From NCBI RefSeq assembly GCF_020171745.1, contig NZ_JAIVAH010000004.1, forward strand, positions 248,001 through 312,000: 64,000 nt of DNA, written 5' to 3'. A program made the position numbers and the translations under genes. Shown in pieces: positions 54,953-63,947 of this stretch; within the stretch, counting starts at the first letter, position 1; every line of letters starts with the position of its first letter. The notes beneath the pieces were generated by a model, which was given only the letters and a program-made list of their open reading frames with translations, did not search any database and was not told the origin of the DNA. Source of the stretch: Prescottella equi (GTDB lineage: Bacteria; Actinomycetota; Actinomycetes; Mycobacteriales; Mycobacteriaceae).

Positions 54953-55792
54953 TTGTCCGTAGTCGCCACGCCATCCGTCCACGCTCTTCTGCGCGATCTC
55001 GTCGCGAACTGCACGCGACGCCATTTCCTGCACGACCCGGAGGGCATCGAACTCTCGAACCAGGCCGCCCTCATGCGTGAGGTCGTCGTCACCGTGCAGG
55101 CCTGCCTGGCCCCCGACCTGGACGCGACCCGGGAGGCCGAGCGCCGGGACGCGGCGGCGGACCCGTTCTGGTCCGACAGCCCCGGACTGCGCCTGATCGC
55201 CGCGATCGCGCAGTACGAGGAGATCCTGTCGACGCTGCTCGACGCGGCCGCACTGATCGAGTCCGGACGGATGAGCACCGCCTGGACACTGCTCGGATCG
55301 GCGGCGGACCGCCTCCGGATCCTCGGAGCCCTCGAATCACCTGCCGGCGACGACGTCGCCCGGCAGGTGGCCGCCACGTCGGCGCACGCCCGCGCGCGAT
55401 TCACGGCCGCGGCCGAAGCCGACGGCGTCGACCTCGGGCTGCCCGCGCCGATCGAGTCGGCGGCGAACGTGGTGACGGCACCCGCCGCGCTCACACTGCC
55501 CGAACCGGCACCGGCGATCGCCCAGGTGCTCGAGCTCGCCACCCTGGGCGCCGCGACCAGCCGCGACGGTGGACCGCTCGACACGGCATCGCTGCACCAC
55601 TCCCCGCAGCAGACCGACTACGGCCACCTCGCGACCGTCGGCGGCTACCAGTTCCACCTCGTACTCGACATCGTCCGCGCCGCAACCGATTCCCTGTGCG
55701 GCGTCGCCGGTCTCCTCACCGCCGAGCAGGTCTGGGCGGAGTGGGCCGACGACGTCCGCGAGGCGATCGAATTCGCCTGGGACTGCATCTAG
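54953..55792 (+). CDS. Hypothetical helical protein
   Basis: A 279-residue protein (TTG start) with no recognised domain, rich in Ala and Leu and mostly helical by composition. TTG 54953 is proposed because GAGGGGGAG lies just upstream. An earlier TTG at 54857 would add 32 residues of less coding-like, AT-rich sequence. The preceding region is unusually AT-rich for this genome. No neighbours suggest a role. Confidence 0.6.
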   Translation: MSVVATPSVHALLRDLVANCTRRHFLHDPEGIELSNQAALMREVVVTVQACLAPDLDATREAERRDAAADPFWSDSPGLRLIAAIAQYEEILSTLLDAAALIESGRMSTAWTLLGSAADRLRILGALESPAGDDVARQVAATSAHARARFTAAAEADGVDLGLPAPIESAANVVTAPAALTLPEPAPAIAQVLELATLGAATSRDGGPLDTASLHHSPQQTDYGHLATVGGYQFHLVLDIVRAATDSLCGVAGLLTAEQVWAEWADDVREAIEFAWDCI

Positions 55793-55818
55793 GACGCAAC
55801 ATCCAGGACGCGACGGCG

Positions 55819-57018
55819 TCAGCCGCCGATGCGCACCGGCCCCGGGTCGACCAGCACGCAGCGGGCGCCCGAGAAGATCGTCGGCATGCACTTGTTGCAG
55901 TGGATGCACAGCGACCGCGTGCGGGACTCGGCCTGGATCCGGTTGATCAGGTCGGGCTCCCGCAGCAGCGCGCGGGCCATCGCGACGAACTCGAACCCCT
56001 CCTCCATCGCGGTGTCCATGCCGGCCTTGTCGGTGACACCGCCGAGCAGCACCAGCGGCATCTTCACGGCCGCGCGGATCTGTCGGGCCTCCTCGAGCAT
56101 GAACAGCGGCTCGTAGGGGTAGGTCTTGATGAACGCCTTGCCGACCAACTGCACACCGAGCTTGACCGGCTGCGGCATCGCGGCCGCGAAGTCGCGGACC
56201 GGGGCGTCGCCCTTGAACAGGTACATCGGGTTGAGCAGCGAGCTACCCATGGTCAGTTCGAGCGCGTCGAGGCTGCCGTCGGCCTCGAGCCACTGCGCCA
56301 CCTGGATCGCCTCGTCCACCCAGAATCCGCCGGGCACGCCGTCGTCCATGTTGAGCTTGGCGAGGATCGCGATCCGGTCGCCGACCGCCTCCCGCACGGC
56401 GCGCGCCGTCTCCAGCACGATGCGGGCCCGGTTCGCGAGCGATCCGCCGTAGTTGTCCTTGCGCTTGTTCAGCTTGGGGCTCAGGAAAGAACTCGCGAAG
56501 TAGTTGTGGCCGAAGTGGATCTCGACGGCGTCGAAGCCGCCCTCGATCGCGAACGTGGCCGCGTCGGCGTGCGCCTGCGTGATCCGGGCGATGTCGGCGG
56601 CGGTCGCGGCATGGATCTTCTTCATGCTCATCGGGTTGAACGACATCGACGGTGCCAGGGCAGGCAGCCCGTTCGACTTCTCGTTCGCGACGGGACCGGC
56701 GTGCCCGATCTGCGCCGACGCCGCCGCACCCTCGGCGTGGATCGCATCGGTGAGCTTCCGGAGGCCGGGCACCACCTCGGGCCGCATCCACAGCTGACCG
56801 CGCTCGGTGCGCCCCTCGGGCTGCACGGCGCAGTACGCAACGGTGGTCATGCCGACACCGCCGGCCGCGGGCTGACGGTGGAACTCGATCAATTCGTCCG
56901 TGACCAGTGCCTTAGGGGTGCGCCCCTCGAACGTCGCGGACTTGATGATCCGATTGCGCAGCGTGATCGGGCCGAGCTTGGCAGGCGCGAACACATCAAG
57001 GGGAGTGATCTGGGACAC
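55819..57018 (-). CDS. NADH:flavin oxidoreductase (old yellow enzyme family) with Fe-S cysteine cluster
   Basis: A 399-residue FMN barrel. Landmarks are LRNRIIKSATFEG, GHAGPVANEKS, AVEIHFGHNYFASSFLSPKLNKRKDNYGGSLANRARIVLE and VAMARALLREPDL. The C-terminal cluster CIHCNKC followed by a fourth Cys in SGARC resembles the Fe-S motif of 2,4-dienoyl-CoA reductases, although the long FAD domain of those enzymes is absent. It probably reduces activated double bonds. GTG 57018 has GGAAGGA six bases upstream. Confidence 0.84.
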   Translation of the reverse strand: MSQITPLDVFAPAKLGPITLRNRIIKSATFEGRTPKALVTDELIEFHRQPAAGGVGMTTVAYCAVQPEGRTERGQLWMRPEVVPGLRKLTDAIHAEGAAASAQIGHAGPVANEKSNGLPALAPSMSFNPMSMKKIHAATAADIARITQAHADAATFAIEGGFDAVEIHFGHNYFASSFLSPKLNKRKDNYGGSLANRARIVLETARAVREAVGDRIAILAKLNMDDGVPGGFWVDEAIQVAQWLEADGSLDALELTMGSSLLNPMYLFKGDAPVRDFAAAMPQPVKLGVQLVGKAFIKTYPYEPLFMLEEARQIRAAVKMPLVLLGGVTDKAGMDTAMEEGFEFVAMARALLREPDLINRIQAESRTRSLCIHCNKCMPTIFSGARCVLVDPGPVRIGG

Positions 57019-57113
57019 TGCGAATCCTTCCGTCGGGAGCGGCCCGAGGGTATACCGATGCCAGCGGTCTCGAAAGTGGGGGTGTCCACTGGGTGGGACG
57101 TTCGAATCCGTGC

Positions 57114-57470
57114 TCACCCGGCCACGCTGCGCACCGCAATGCCCAGATACACGAGCATCAGGACGAACAGAAACCAGCCCGCTGCCTGCCAGACCGGCCA
57201 CGTCCCGTTGCGCCGCCACACACGGTAGGCCTGGACGAAAGCAACGATTCCGCCGAGCAGCAGCAGAGCCGACGGCACCACCACCACGACGATGCGTGCG
57301 CTGTCGGTGCACAGTCGTCCCTCGTCGGGAGTGCAGTCCCCCGCCCCGGACCCCACCGAGATCGTGACGGCCATCGCGATCAGGGCGAGAACAATCGTGG
57401 CCGCGTCGAACAGCGCCGCCCGCCGAAAGGTCTCCGGGTCCGACCACCGCTTCTCCACGTCGCGCGTCAT
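57114..57470 (-). CDS. Hypothetical membrane protein
   Basis: A 118-residue protein with three hydrophobic segments (ATIVLALIAMAVTIS, VVVVVPSALLLLGGIVAF, WFLFVLMLVYLGIAV). A Cys-containing loop (GDCTPDEGRLCTDS) between the first two may form a disulfide outside the membrane. No family is recognised. A GGAGG lies three to four bases before the ATG. Confidence 0.65.
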   Translation of the reverse strand: MTRDVEKRWSDPETFRRAALFDAATIVLALIAMAVTISVGSGAGDCTPDEGRLCTDSARIVVVVVPSALLLLGGIVAFVQAYRVWRRNGTWPVWQAAGWFLFVLMLVYLGIAVRSVAG

Positions 57471-57620
57471 GTGCCTCCTTCCACGTCACTTCTTCCGCTC
57501 ATCTACCCGAACCCGAGCGGAACGAAACCGACCCTCACCCTCTACGGATGAGGCCGGCGGCGCGGCGGTGCGGTTCATTCGTGAGACACGACCGAACGCC
57601 CGCCGAGCGAAGGATCTGCG

Positions 57621-59021
57621 ATGACGACTCCGGACCCGACGACCGATGCCCCGTACGACCTCCCCGGCGGGTACCCGACGGCGGAGTCCGCTGCCCGCGC
57701 ACGGGACGACGCCGACTTCCAGCGGGCGGTGACGGCCTACCGGTTCTGGTACCCCACGGTGTCCGTCGAGGGGATCTTCAACGGCAACCGGGAGATCGGC
57801 ATCGCCGACAACGAGGCGGTGGGGATCGCGTCGACCGGACCGCTGCAGGTCGGTTTCACGCTCAACTCCGACACGCCGTACGGTGCCGCCGCCCTCGATC
57901 TGACGGACGGGCCGATGGTGATCGAACTCCCGGCCGGCCCGTACATCGGCCTGGTCGACGATCACCACCAGCGGTGGATCATGGACATGGGCATCCCCGG
58001 CCCCGACGAGGGGAAGGGCGGACGGCACGTGGTGCTGCCCCCGGGGTACGACGGCGACGTCCCGTCCGGTCACCACATCGGCCGGTCCAACTCGTTCACG
58101 GTGTTGATGGCACTGCGTGCGCTGCCGGTCGGCGGGGACATCGCCGGTGCGCTGAAAGCGTTGCGCGAGGTGAAGATCCATCGCCTGGGCGCCGACACCG
58201 AGTGCCTCGACTTCGTCGACTTCACCGAGAAGGCCCTCGACAGCACGTGCCTGCGCTGGGAGGACAGCATCGAGTTCTGGAAGGTGCTGCACGGCATCCT
58301 CGACCGGGAACCGGTGGTGGACGAGTTCCGGCCCATGTACGGATTGCTCGGCGCACTCGGGATCCGGAAGGGCGAGCCGTTCGCACCCGACGCGCGAACC
58401 ACCCGGATCCTCGAACGCGCGGCCCGGGCCGGCCGGGATCAGATGCTGGTCTCCGCCTTCGCCGGCACCCGCCCCGACCGGATCGCGTGGCCGGACCGTG
58501 CGTGGGAATGGGTGGGATTGGTCCCGGACAACGCCGACTTCGAGACGCCCACCGGACTCGATCTCGAGGCCCGCGACCGCTGGTTCGCGCAGGCGATCGT
58601 CGCGTCCCCGGCGATGTTCCGAAGGCAGGTCGGGGGCGGTTCCCTGTACTGGCTCGGGACACGGGACTCGCGAGGCGACTACCTCGACGGCGGCGCCGAA
58701 TACACGCTGACGGTGCCCACCCCCGTTCCCGCCGCCCTGTTCTGGTCGATCACCGTCTACGACGCCCAGACCCGGTCACAGGTACAGGCTCCGCTGGGCC
58801 GGGCTGCCCTGCGCTCGCTCTTCGAACTGCCACAGGACGACTCGGGCTCGATCGACCTGTACTTCGGCCCGAATGCCCCGGTCGGCGTGGAGAACCTGTG
58901 GGTCGAGACGCTCCCCGGCCGCTCCTGGTTCGCGTACCTGCGGATCTACGGTCCGCAGGAGAGCGCATTCGACGGCACGTGGCGGCCGGGTGATTTCGTC
59001 CGGATGCCCCCGCTCAGCTGA
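57621..59021 (+). CDS. DUF1254/DUF1214-domain protein
   Basis: A 466-residue protein of the same general family as the gene at 13.5 kb. The N-terminal DUF1254 part carries FTLNSDTPYGAAALDLTDGPMVIELPAG, and the C-terminal DUF1214 part carries ALFWSITVYDAQTRSQ and RSWFAYLRIYGPQESAFDGTW. No signal peptide is seen. The function is unknown. Its 3' end overlaps the convergent photolyase gene by eight bases. Confidence 0.83.
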   Translation: MTTPDPTTDAPYDLPGGYPTAESAARARDDADFQRAVTAYRFWYPTVSVEGIFNGNREIGIADNEAVGIASTGPLQVGFTLNSDTPYGAAALDLTDGPMVIELPAGPYIGLVDDHHQRWIMDMGIPGPDEGKGGRHVVLPPGYDGDVPSGHHIGRSNSFTVLMALRALPVGGDIAGALKALREVKIHRLGADTECLDFVDFTEKALDSTCLRWEDSIEFWKVLHGILDREPVVDEFRPMYGLLGALGIRKGEPFAPDARTTRILERAARAGRDQMLVSAFAGTRPDRIAWPDRAWEWVGLVPDNADFETPTGLDLEARDRWFAQAIVASPAMFRRQVGGGSLYWLGTRDSRGDYLDGGAEYTLTVPTPVPAALFWSITVYDAQTRSQVQAPLGRAALRSLFELPQDDSGSIDLYFGPNAPVGVENLWVETLPGRSWFAYLRIYGPQESAFDGTWRPGDFVRMPPLS

Positions 59022-60345
59022 GCTCGCCGTACCGTGCCAGCGCCTCGCGCCGCTCCTCGGCGTGGTCGACGATCGGGTCCGGATACGCCTCCGGCCGAGC
59101 GTCTTTCAGGGTGTGCACCGCCTTGCCGCTCACCCCGCGCAACTCCGGCACCCAGCGCCGCACGTAATCGCCGGTGGGGTCGAACTTCTCGCCCTGCCCG
59201 GTCGGGTTGAACACCCGGAAGTACGGTGCGGCGTCGGTGCCGGATCCGGCCGTCCACTGCCAGCCGTGCTGGTTCGACGCCAGATCACCGTCGACCAGGT
59301 GCTGCATGAAGAACCGCGCCCCGCGCCACCACGGCAGGTGCAGGTCCTTCACGAGGAACGACGCGACGATCATCCGCACCCGGTTGTGCATCCAGCCCTC
59401 GGCCGCCAACTGCCGCATGCCGGCGTCGACGATCGGAAAGCCGGTGCGGCCCTCGCACCACGCCGCGAACAGCGCGTCGGCGTCGCGTCCGGTGTCGTGG
59501 CGGATCGCGTCGAACTTGGCGTCGTAGTTGCGTCGGGCGCTGTCCGGACGCTGGAACAGGATGTCGGCGTAGAAGTCTCGCCACGCCACCTGCCGCCGGT
59601 ACTGCTCGGCGCCGTGACTGCGCTTGCGGGCCAGATCGGCGAGCATCGTGCGCGGGTGGATGTTGCCGAACTTGAGATACACCGACATCCGACTGGTGGT
59701 GTCCAGGTCCGGGCGGTCGCGTTCGTCGTCGTAGCGGATCAGGTCGTCGCCGCAGAACTCGCGCCAGCGTCCCAGCGCCGCATCCTCACCCGCCGGGAGA
59801 CCGGGCCCGTCGGGGTCGGGAATCACGGTGCGCGCCTTCGACACGTCGACGTCGTCGGGGTCGATCCAGTCGAGCGTGTCCGCGCCGGTGCGGGCCGGTC
59901 CGCGCCACCCGTGGTCGAGCCAGCGCTTGAACCACGGCGTGAACACCTTGTACGGGCTGCCGTCGTCCTTCGTCACCCGGCCCGGTGCGATCGCGTACGG
60001 CGAACCGGTGGCCACCAGATCGACATGTTCCGCGACGGCCGCGTCGCGCTCGACCCCGTACGGTCCGTAGTCCGCACTCACGTGCACTTCCCGCGCGTCG
60101 ACCGCTTTCGCGACCCGGGGCACCACCTCGACCGGATCCCCGCGCACCACCAGCAGGCGGCCACCGAGTTGCTCGTCGAGCGCGGACAGGCTGCGGTACA
60201 GGAAGTCTCGTCGCGGGCCGCCCGACGGGCCGAGCAGCCGGTCGTCGAGCACGAACAGCCCCAGCGCCCGCTCCCCCGCCGCGCTCAGCGTCGGCAGATC
60301 CCCCACGCGCAGATCACGCCGGAACCAGACCAACGACTCAGGCAT
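59014..60345 (-). CDS. phrB: Deoxyribodipyrimidine photolyase
   Basis: A 443-residue photolyase/cryptochrome: N-terminal Rossmann antenna domain (LVWFRRDLRVGDLPTL) and C-terminal FAD domain (TSRMSVYLKFGNIHPRTML, WRDFYADILFQRPD, GFPIVDAGMRQLAAEGWMHNRVRMIVASFLVKDL, WQWTAGSGTDAAPYFRVFNP). The Asn and Trp residues near the FAD pocket are those of class I CPD photolyases. It repairs UV dimers with blue light. The gene overlaps its two neighbours by eight bases each. Confidence 0.88.
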   Translation of the reverse strand: MPESLVWFRRDLRVGDLPTLSAAGERALGLFVLDDRLLGPSGGPRRDFLYRSLSALDEQLGGRLLVVRGDPVEVVPRVAKAVDAREVHVSADYGPYGVERDAAVAEHVDLVATGSPYAIAPGRVTKDDGSPYKVFTPWFKRWLDHGWRGPARTGADTLDWIDPDDVDVSKARTVIPDPDGPGLPAGEDAALGRWREFCGDDLIRYDDERDRPDLDTTSRMSVYLKFGNIHPRTMLADLARKRSHGAEQYRRQVAWRDFYADILFQRPDSARRNYDAKFDAIRHDTGRDADALFAAWCEGRTGFPIVDAGMRQLAAEGWMHNRVRMIVASFLVKDLHLPWWRGARFFMQHLVDGDLASNQHGWQWTAGSGTDAAPYFRVFNPTGQGEKFDPTGDYVRRWVPELRGVSGKAVHTLKDARPEAYPDPIVDHAEERREALARYGELS

Positions 60346-61012
60346 CGCGGGTCGCCCCCTGCCCGGCGATCAGCAACTCCGTCGTCAGTTCGATGTGCCG
60401 CCGCAGCTCGTCCACCGCGCGGTCGGCGTCCCGGTCCACGGTGGCCGCGGCGATGCGGTCGTGCTCGGCGCCGACGTCGCGGGCCGTGGACTCGGGGCTG
60501 CGCACGCTCCAGCAGCGGTACACCTCCGAGACGTCCCGCAGCGATTCGGCGATGTGCACGAGCCGGGTGTTGGGGCAGGCCTGCAGCAGGGTGCCGTGGA
60601 AGGCGCTGTGCGCCGCGAGCCACGCCTCGGAGACCCGGCCGTCGGCGTCCACGGACGCGGTCCGCGACAGCCGGTGCCGCGCCGCGAGAACCGCCGACTC
60701 CCATTCGACGTCGCCGTGCGCGATCGACCGGCGCAGCGCCTCGGACTCGACGAACACGCGGGTGTCGGTCAGCTCCACCAGGTCCGGCACCGACACCGGG
60801 ACCACCCGGAACCCCAACTGCGCCTCCGACACCGCGAGTCCCTGCTCGACCAGCCGGGGCAGCACCTCGCGCAGCACGCCGGTGCTGACGTCGTAGCGGG
60901 CCTGCAGTTGTCCGAAGGCGAGCTTCTCCCCCGGCGCGAGGACGCCGCCGAGGATGTCGGCGCGCAGCCGCGCGTGGATCTCGTCGGCGCGGGTACCGGT
61001 CGCTCTGGCCAT
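60338..61012 (-). CDS. GntR regulator (FadR subfamily)
   Basis: A 224-residue GntR protein with an N-terminal winged helix (LRADILGGVLAPGEKLAFGQLQARYDVSTGVLREVLPRLVEQGLA) and an FCD all-helical ligand domain (SEAWLAAHSAFHGTLLQAC, EHDRIAAATVDRDADRAVDELRRHI). It is divergent from the FAH-family gene across 124 bases with an AT-rich core at 61045-61080. It is probably the repressor of that gene. The effector would be an organic acid. Confidence 0.83.
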   Translation of the reverse strand: MARATGTRADEIHARLRADILGGVLAPGEKLAFGQLQARYDVSTGVLREVLPRLVEQGLAVSEAQLGFRVVPVSVPDLVELTDTRVFVESEALRRSIAHGDVEWESAVLAARHRLSRTASVDADGRVSEAWLAAHSAFHGTLLQACPNTRLVHIAESLRDVSEVYRCWSVRSPESTARDVGAEHDRIAAATVDRDADRAVDELRRHIELTTELLIAGQGATRDA

Positions 61013-61136
61013 GCCGCCAGTACAGGCCGTTCCGAATCGAGAGTCAAGTTTCGAAATTATATTGCGTTTCCGATATTTCTCGGGTCTACTGGGCCTCGCT
61101 TCTCCTATTACTCATCCACAGACAGGAACGACCGTC

Positions 61137-61982
61137 ATGCGCGTGGCCAACCTCTCCGGACGCACCGTCCTGATCGATGGCGACCGGGCCGTCGACGTCC
61201 ACACCGCCAGTTCCGGCCGCTTCGGCCCCGCCCCGGCGGCGGTCTACGCCGAGTGGGCGGCGTTCACCGACTGGGCCCGCACGCTGCCCGGCACCACCGG
61301 CGAGACGTTCGACCGCCGCGACCTCGGCGCCCCGTCCCCGGCGCCGAGCCAGGTGTTCGCGATCGGCCTCAACTACCGCGACCACGCGGCCGAGACCGGG
61401 CTGGACGCGCCGGACGCGCCGCCCACGTTCACCAAGTTCGCGAGCTGCCTCACCGGTCCCGAGACCGATCTGACGCTGCCCACCGACACCGTCGACTGGG
61501 AGGTGGAACTGGTGGCCGTCATCGGCCGCGAGGCGACGAACGTCGCGGCCGCCGACGCGTGGTCGTACGTCGCGGGACTGACCGTGGGACAGGACTTCTC
61601 GGAGCGGACGTCGCAGATGGCCGGGCCGGCGCCGCAGTTCTCGCTGGCCAAGTCGTTCCCCGGCTTCGGCGCGACCGGGCCGTGGCTGGTGACGCCCGAC
61701 GAGTTCGCCGACCGGAACGACCTCGCGATCGAGTGCGACATCGACGGCGAGACGGTCCAGTCCGGCCGCACCGCGCAGATGATGTTCCCCGTTGCCGAAC
61801 TGATCGCGCACCTGTCTGCGGTGTGCACACTGCGGCCGGGCGACCTGATCTTCACGGGCACCCCGGCCGGGGTGGGCGTCGGCCGCAGCCCGCAACGCTT
61901 CCTGATCCCCGGCAACGTCGTGACCAGCAGCATCGAGGGCATCGGATCGCTCGTCCAGCGCTGCGTGGCCGGGGCGAAGTAG
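61137..61982 (+). CDS. Fumarylacetoacetate hydrolase-family protein
   Basis: A 281-residue FAH-fold enzyme. Landmarks are VFAIGLNYRDHAAETG, PPTFTKFASCLTGPETDL, VDWEVELVAVIGREA and PGDLIFTGTPAGVGVG, which contain the metal-binding Glu and Asp positions of the family. Members hydrolyse or decarboxylate beta-keto acids and hydroxydienoates at the ends of aromatic pathways. GntR control fits an inducible catabolic step. ATG 61137 has CAGGAAC eight bases upstream. Confidence 0.86.
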   Translation: MRVANLSGRTVLIDGDRAVDVHTASSGRFGPAPAAVYAEWAAFTDWARTLPGTTGETFDRRDLGAPSPAPSQVFAIGLNYRDHAAETGLDAPDAPPTFTKFASCLTGPETDLTLPTDTVDWEVELVAVIGREATNVAAADAWSYVAGLTVGQDFSERTSQMAGPAPQFSLAKSFPGFGATGPWLVTPDEFADRNDLAIECDIDGETVQSGRTAQMMFPVAELIAHLSAVCTLRPGDLIFTGTPAGVGVGRSPQRFLIPGNVVTSSIEGIGSLVQRCVAGAK

Positions 61983-62015
61983 GCAGGAAGTAGGCAATTC
62001 GCGTAAACCTCCGCA

Positions 62016-62074
62016 CGGCCGGGAACCGAAAACTAGAATTATTTCCAATTCTGGACTGTTCCGGTTCCCGGCCG
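62016..62074. promoter_or_regulatory. Nested inverted repeats around a -10 element
   Basis: A perfect 13-bp outer repeat (CGGCCGGGAACCG at 62016-62028 with CGGTTCCCGGCCG at 62062-62074) encloses an inner repeat AGAATT-N6-AATTCT (62035-62052). TAGAAT (62034-62039) in the inner repeat could be a -10. The outer arm ends three bases before the AGGAG ribosome binding site of the next gene, so an RNA hairpin there is also possible. Confidence 0.5.
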
Positions 62075-62087
62075 ACAGGAGTTGCCC

Positions 62088-63416
62088 GTGAGTGATCGTC
62101 CCCTGTTCGCCGTCGCCGGCCTGCCGTCCAACGCCCCGGGCGGGGTGCTCGACACCGCACAGCAGATCGTCTTCGAGACCGCGGTCAACGAGGTTGTCGC
62201 CCTGCCCGCCGTGCAGGCCGCGCGCCGGGACGTCGTCGAGATGTACCGGGCCGATCCGCAGGGACGCACCGCCGCCGGCGCCGCGACCCTCGAGGCCGCG
62301 GCCGACGCGATCACCGTGGCCGCGGCCCAGATGATCGTCAACGACGACCCCTCCCGGCCGCAGTTCTCGTGGGAGGCGAACGCCGCCCACCAGTGGCACG
62401 CGCTCGACGTCCCCGCCTCCGGCTATGGGATCGACAACCCCGACAACGTGCACCGGCACGCCGCGGTCGACGGCGCGTCCACCTACGTGGTGCACGGCCG
62501 GATGCCCGCAGGCAGCCCGTCCCAGCTGTCGTTCGTCCTGTACGGCGAGATCCCCGGCACCGGCGCGGTCACCAGGGAGGGCGCGCCGATCCTCGGGTTC
62601 CTCACCAGCGACCGCATGCACATCGAGCCCGACGGCTCCTTCACGATCACGGTTTCCCCCGAACCCGCCGACGGCGGCGCCAACCACATCCGGACCGCCG
62701 CCGGCGCCCGACTGCTCATCGCGCGCGATTCGCTCGACGACTGGTCGGCGCAGACGCCGTCGGAGTTGTCGATCGAACGAATCGCCGGCCCGCCGCTCGA
62801 CGCGCCGCGCAGCACCGAGGACCTGGCCGACCGCACCGCCGACCTGCTGCGCCGGGTCGGGCGCTACTGGCTCGACTACGACAACGCGTTCGTCTACGCC
62901 AAGCCCGCGAACACCGTGCAGCCCCCGCCCGGGCTGCGGGCGTCCGGTTTCGGCTTCGCGACGAGCGGGCACTTCGCGCTCGGGCCGGGGCAGGCCCTGG
63001 TCGTCACCCTCGACCCGGTCGGCGCGAAGTACCTGGGCTTCGAACTCACCGACCCGTGGGGCGTCGCGCGCGAGTACGTGCGCCGGACCGGGAGCCTCAA
63101 TCAGGCCCAGGCCGAACCCAATCCCGACGGCACCATCACCTACGTCGTGGCCGCCGAGGATCCCGGTACCGCGAACTGGCTCGACACCGACGGCATCGAC
63201 GCCGGGCTGTTCGCCATCCGCTGGCAGTCGGTGCCCGCCGGCGCCGACGTGAGCGGCGCGGTCGGAGCGGTGGACCTGGTGGCCGTCGTGGACCTGCCCA
63301 CAGAACTCGCCGCACGCGGCGCGCTCGTCGGCGCGGTGACGCCCACCCAGCGGAGCGCCCGACTGGACCGCCGGGTCATGGACTACCTGCAGCGACTGTC
63401 GAGCCCGCCGATTTAG
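62088..63416 (+). CDS. DUF1214-like conserved hypothetical protein
   Basis: A 442-residue protein. Segments such as GYGIDNPDNVHRHAAVDG, ALVVTLDPVGAKYLGFELTDPWG and NWLDTDGIDAGLFAIRWQ recall the DUF1214/DUF1254-associated proteins of actinobacteria. The function is unknown, and there is no signal peptide. GTG 62088 is chosen because AGGAG is six bases upstream. A TTG two codons earlier is less likely. Its stop codon overlaps the candidate operator of the MarR gene. Confidence 0.7.
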   Translation: MSDRPLFAVAGLPSNAPGGVLDTAQQIVFETAVNEVVALPAVQAARRDVVEMYRADPQGRTAAGAATLEAAADAITVAAAQMIVNDDPSRPQFSWEANAAHQWHALDVPASGYGIDNPDNVHRHAAVDGASTYVVHGRMPAGSPSQLSFVLYGEIPGTGAVTREGAPILGFLTSDRMHIEPDGSFTITVSPEPADGGANHIRTAAGARLLIARDSLDDWSAQTPSELSIERIAGPPLDAPRSTEDLADRTADLLRRVGRYWLDYDNAFVYAKPANTVQPPPGLRASGFGFATSGHFALGPGQALVVTLDPVGAKYLGFELTDPWGVAREYVRRTGSLNQAQAEPNPDGTITYVVAAEDPGTANWLDTDGIDAGLFAIRWQSVPAGADVSGAVGAVDLVAVVDLPTELAARGALVGAVTPTQRSARLDRRVMDYLQRLSSPPI

Positions 63417-63443
63417 TGAACAGCATTCACAATGAACTAGCAT
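63416..63443 (+). promoter_or_regulatory. MarR operator and leaderless promoter
   Basis: GTGAA-N5-TTCAC (63416-63430) forms an inverted repeat covering the likely -35 position. TAGCAT (63438-63443) fits TANNNT and lies exactly seven bases before the GTG start of the MarR gene. Binding of MarR would block its own leaderless promoter. Confidence 0.58.
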
Positions 63444-63450
63444 CACCGCC

Positions 63451-63903
63451 GTGCCCGACCACCACGACGCCGCCGACGCGCTCGGTCGCGCCTACGTGCT
63501 CGCGGAGAATCTGTCGGCATCGCTGCAGTCGGGTACCCGCGATTTCGGGCTGACGACCGCGCGGACCCGCGCCCTGCTGTGCGTCCTCGAGAATCCGCCG
63601 ATGACGCAGCGCGATCTCGCGGGCGCGCTGCGCTGCAGCACCCGACAGGTGACCGCGCTGGTCGATGCTCTCGAGAAGTCCGGGCACCTGCGCCGGGACC
63701 CGCACCCGACGGATCGGCGCGCCCATCTCGTCGCGCTCACCGACCGCGGTCTCCGCGACGCCGACCGGGTCCGGCACCTGCGGGCGAGCACCGCGCAGCA
63801 CCTGTTCGACGGCGTCGACCCACACGATCTCGACGCGTTCGTCCGGGTCGCCGACACCCTGATCGCACGTTCCGACCGAGTGCGCCCGCGGCCGGAGGAG
63901 TGA
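63451..63903 (+). CDS. MarR-family regulator
   Basis: A 150-residue MarR protein: winged helix TQRDLAGALRCSTRQVTALVDALEKSGHLRRDPHPTDRRAHLVALT flanked by dimerisation helices. The Asp-Arg-Arg wing (PTDRRAHLV) is typical. The start is GTG 63451 with a leaderless promoter. Likely targets are itself and a nearby gene. The ligand is unknown. Confidence 0.85.
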   Translation: MPDHHDAADALGRAYVLAENLSASLQSGTRDFGLTTARTRALLCVLENPPMTQRDLAGALRCSTRQVTALVDALEKSGHLRRDPHPTDRRAHLVALTDRGLRDADRVRHLRASTAQHLFDGVDPHDLDAFVRVADTLIARSDRVRPRPEE

Positions 63904-63947
63904 CGAAGATGAGGGGAAACGCCGCGGCCGCCGGGCACAATGCTCAG

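Noticed and set aside
61086-63446. 786-codon minus-strand frame across the FAH and DUF1214-like genes
   Set aside because: It has no recognisable domain. Both plus-strand genes have ribosome binding sites and family motifs.
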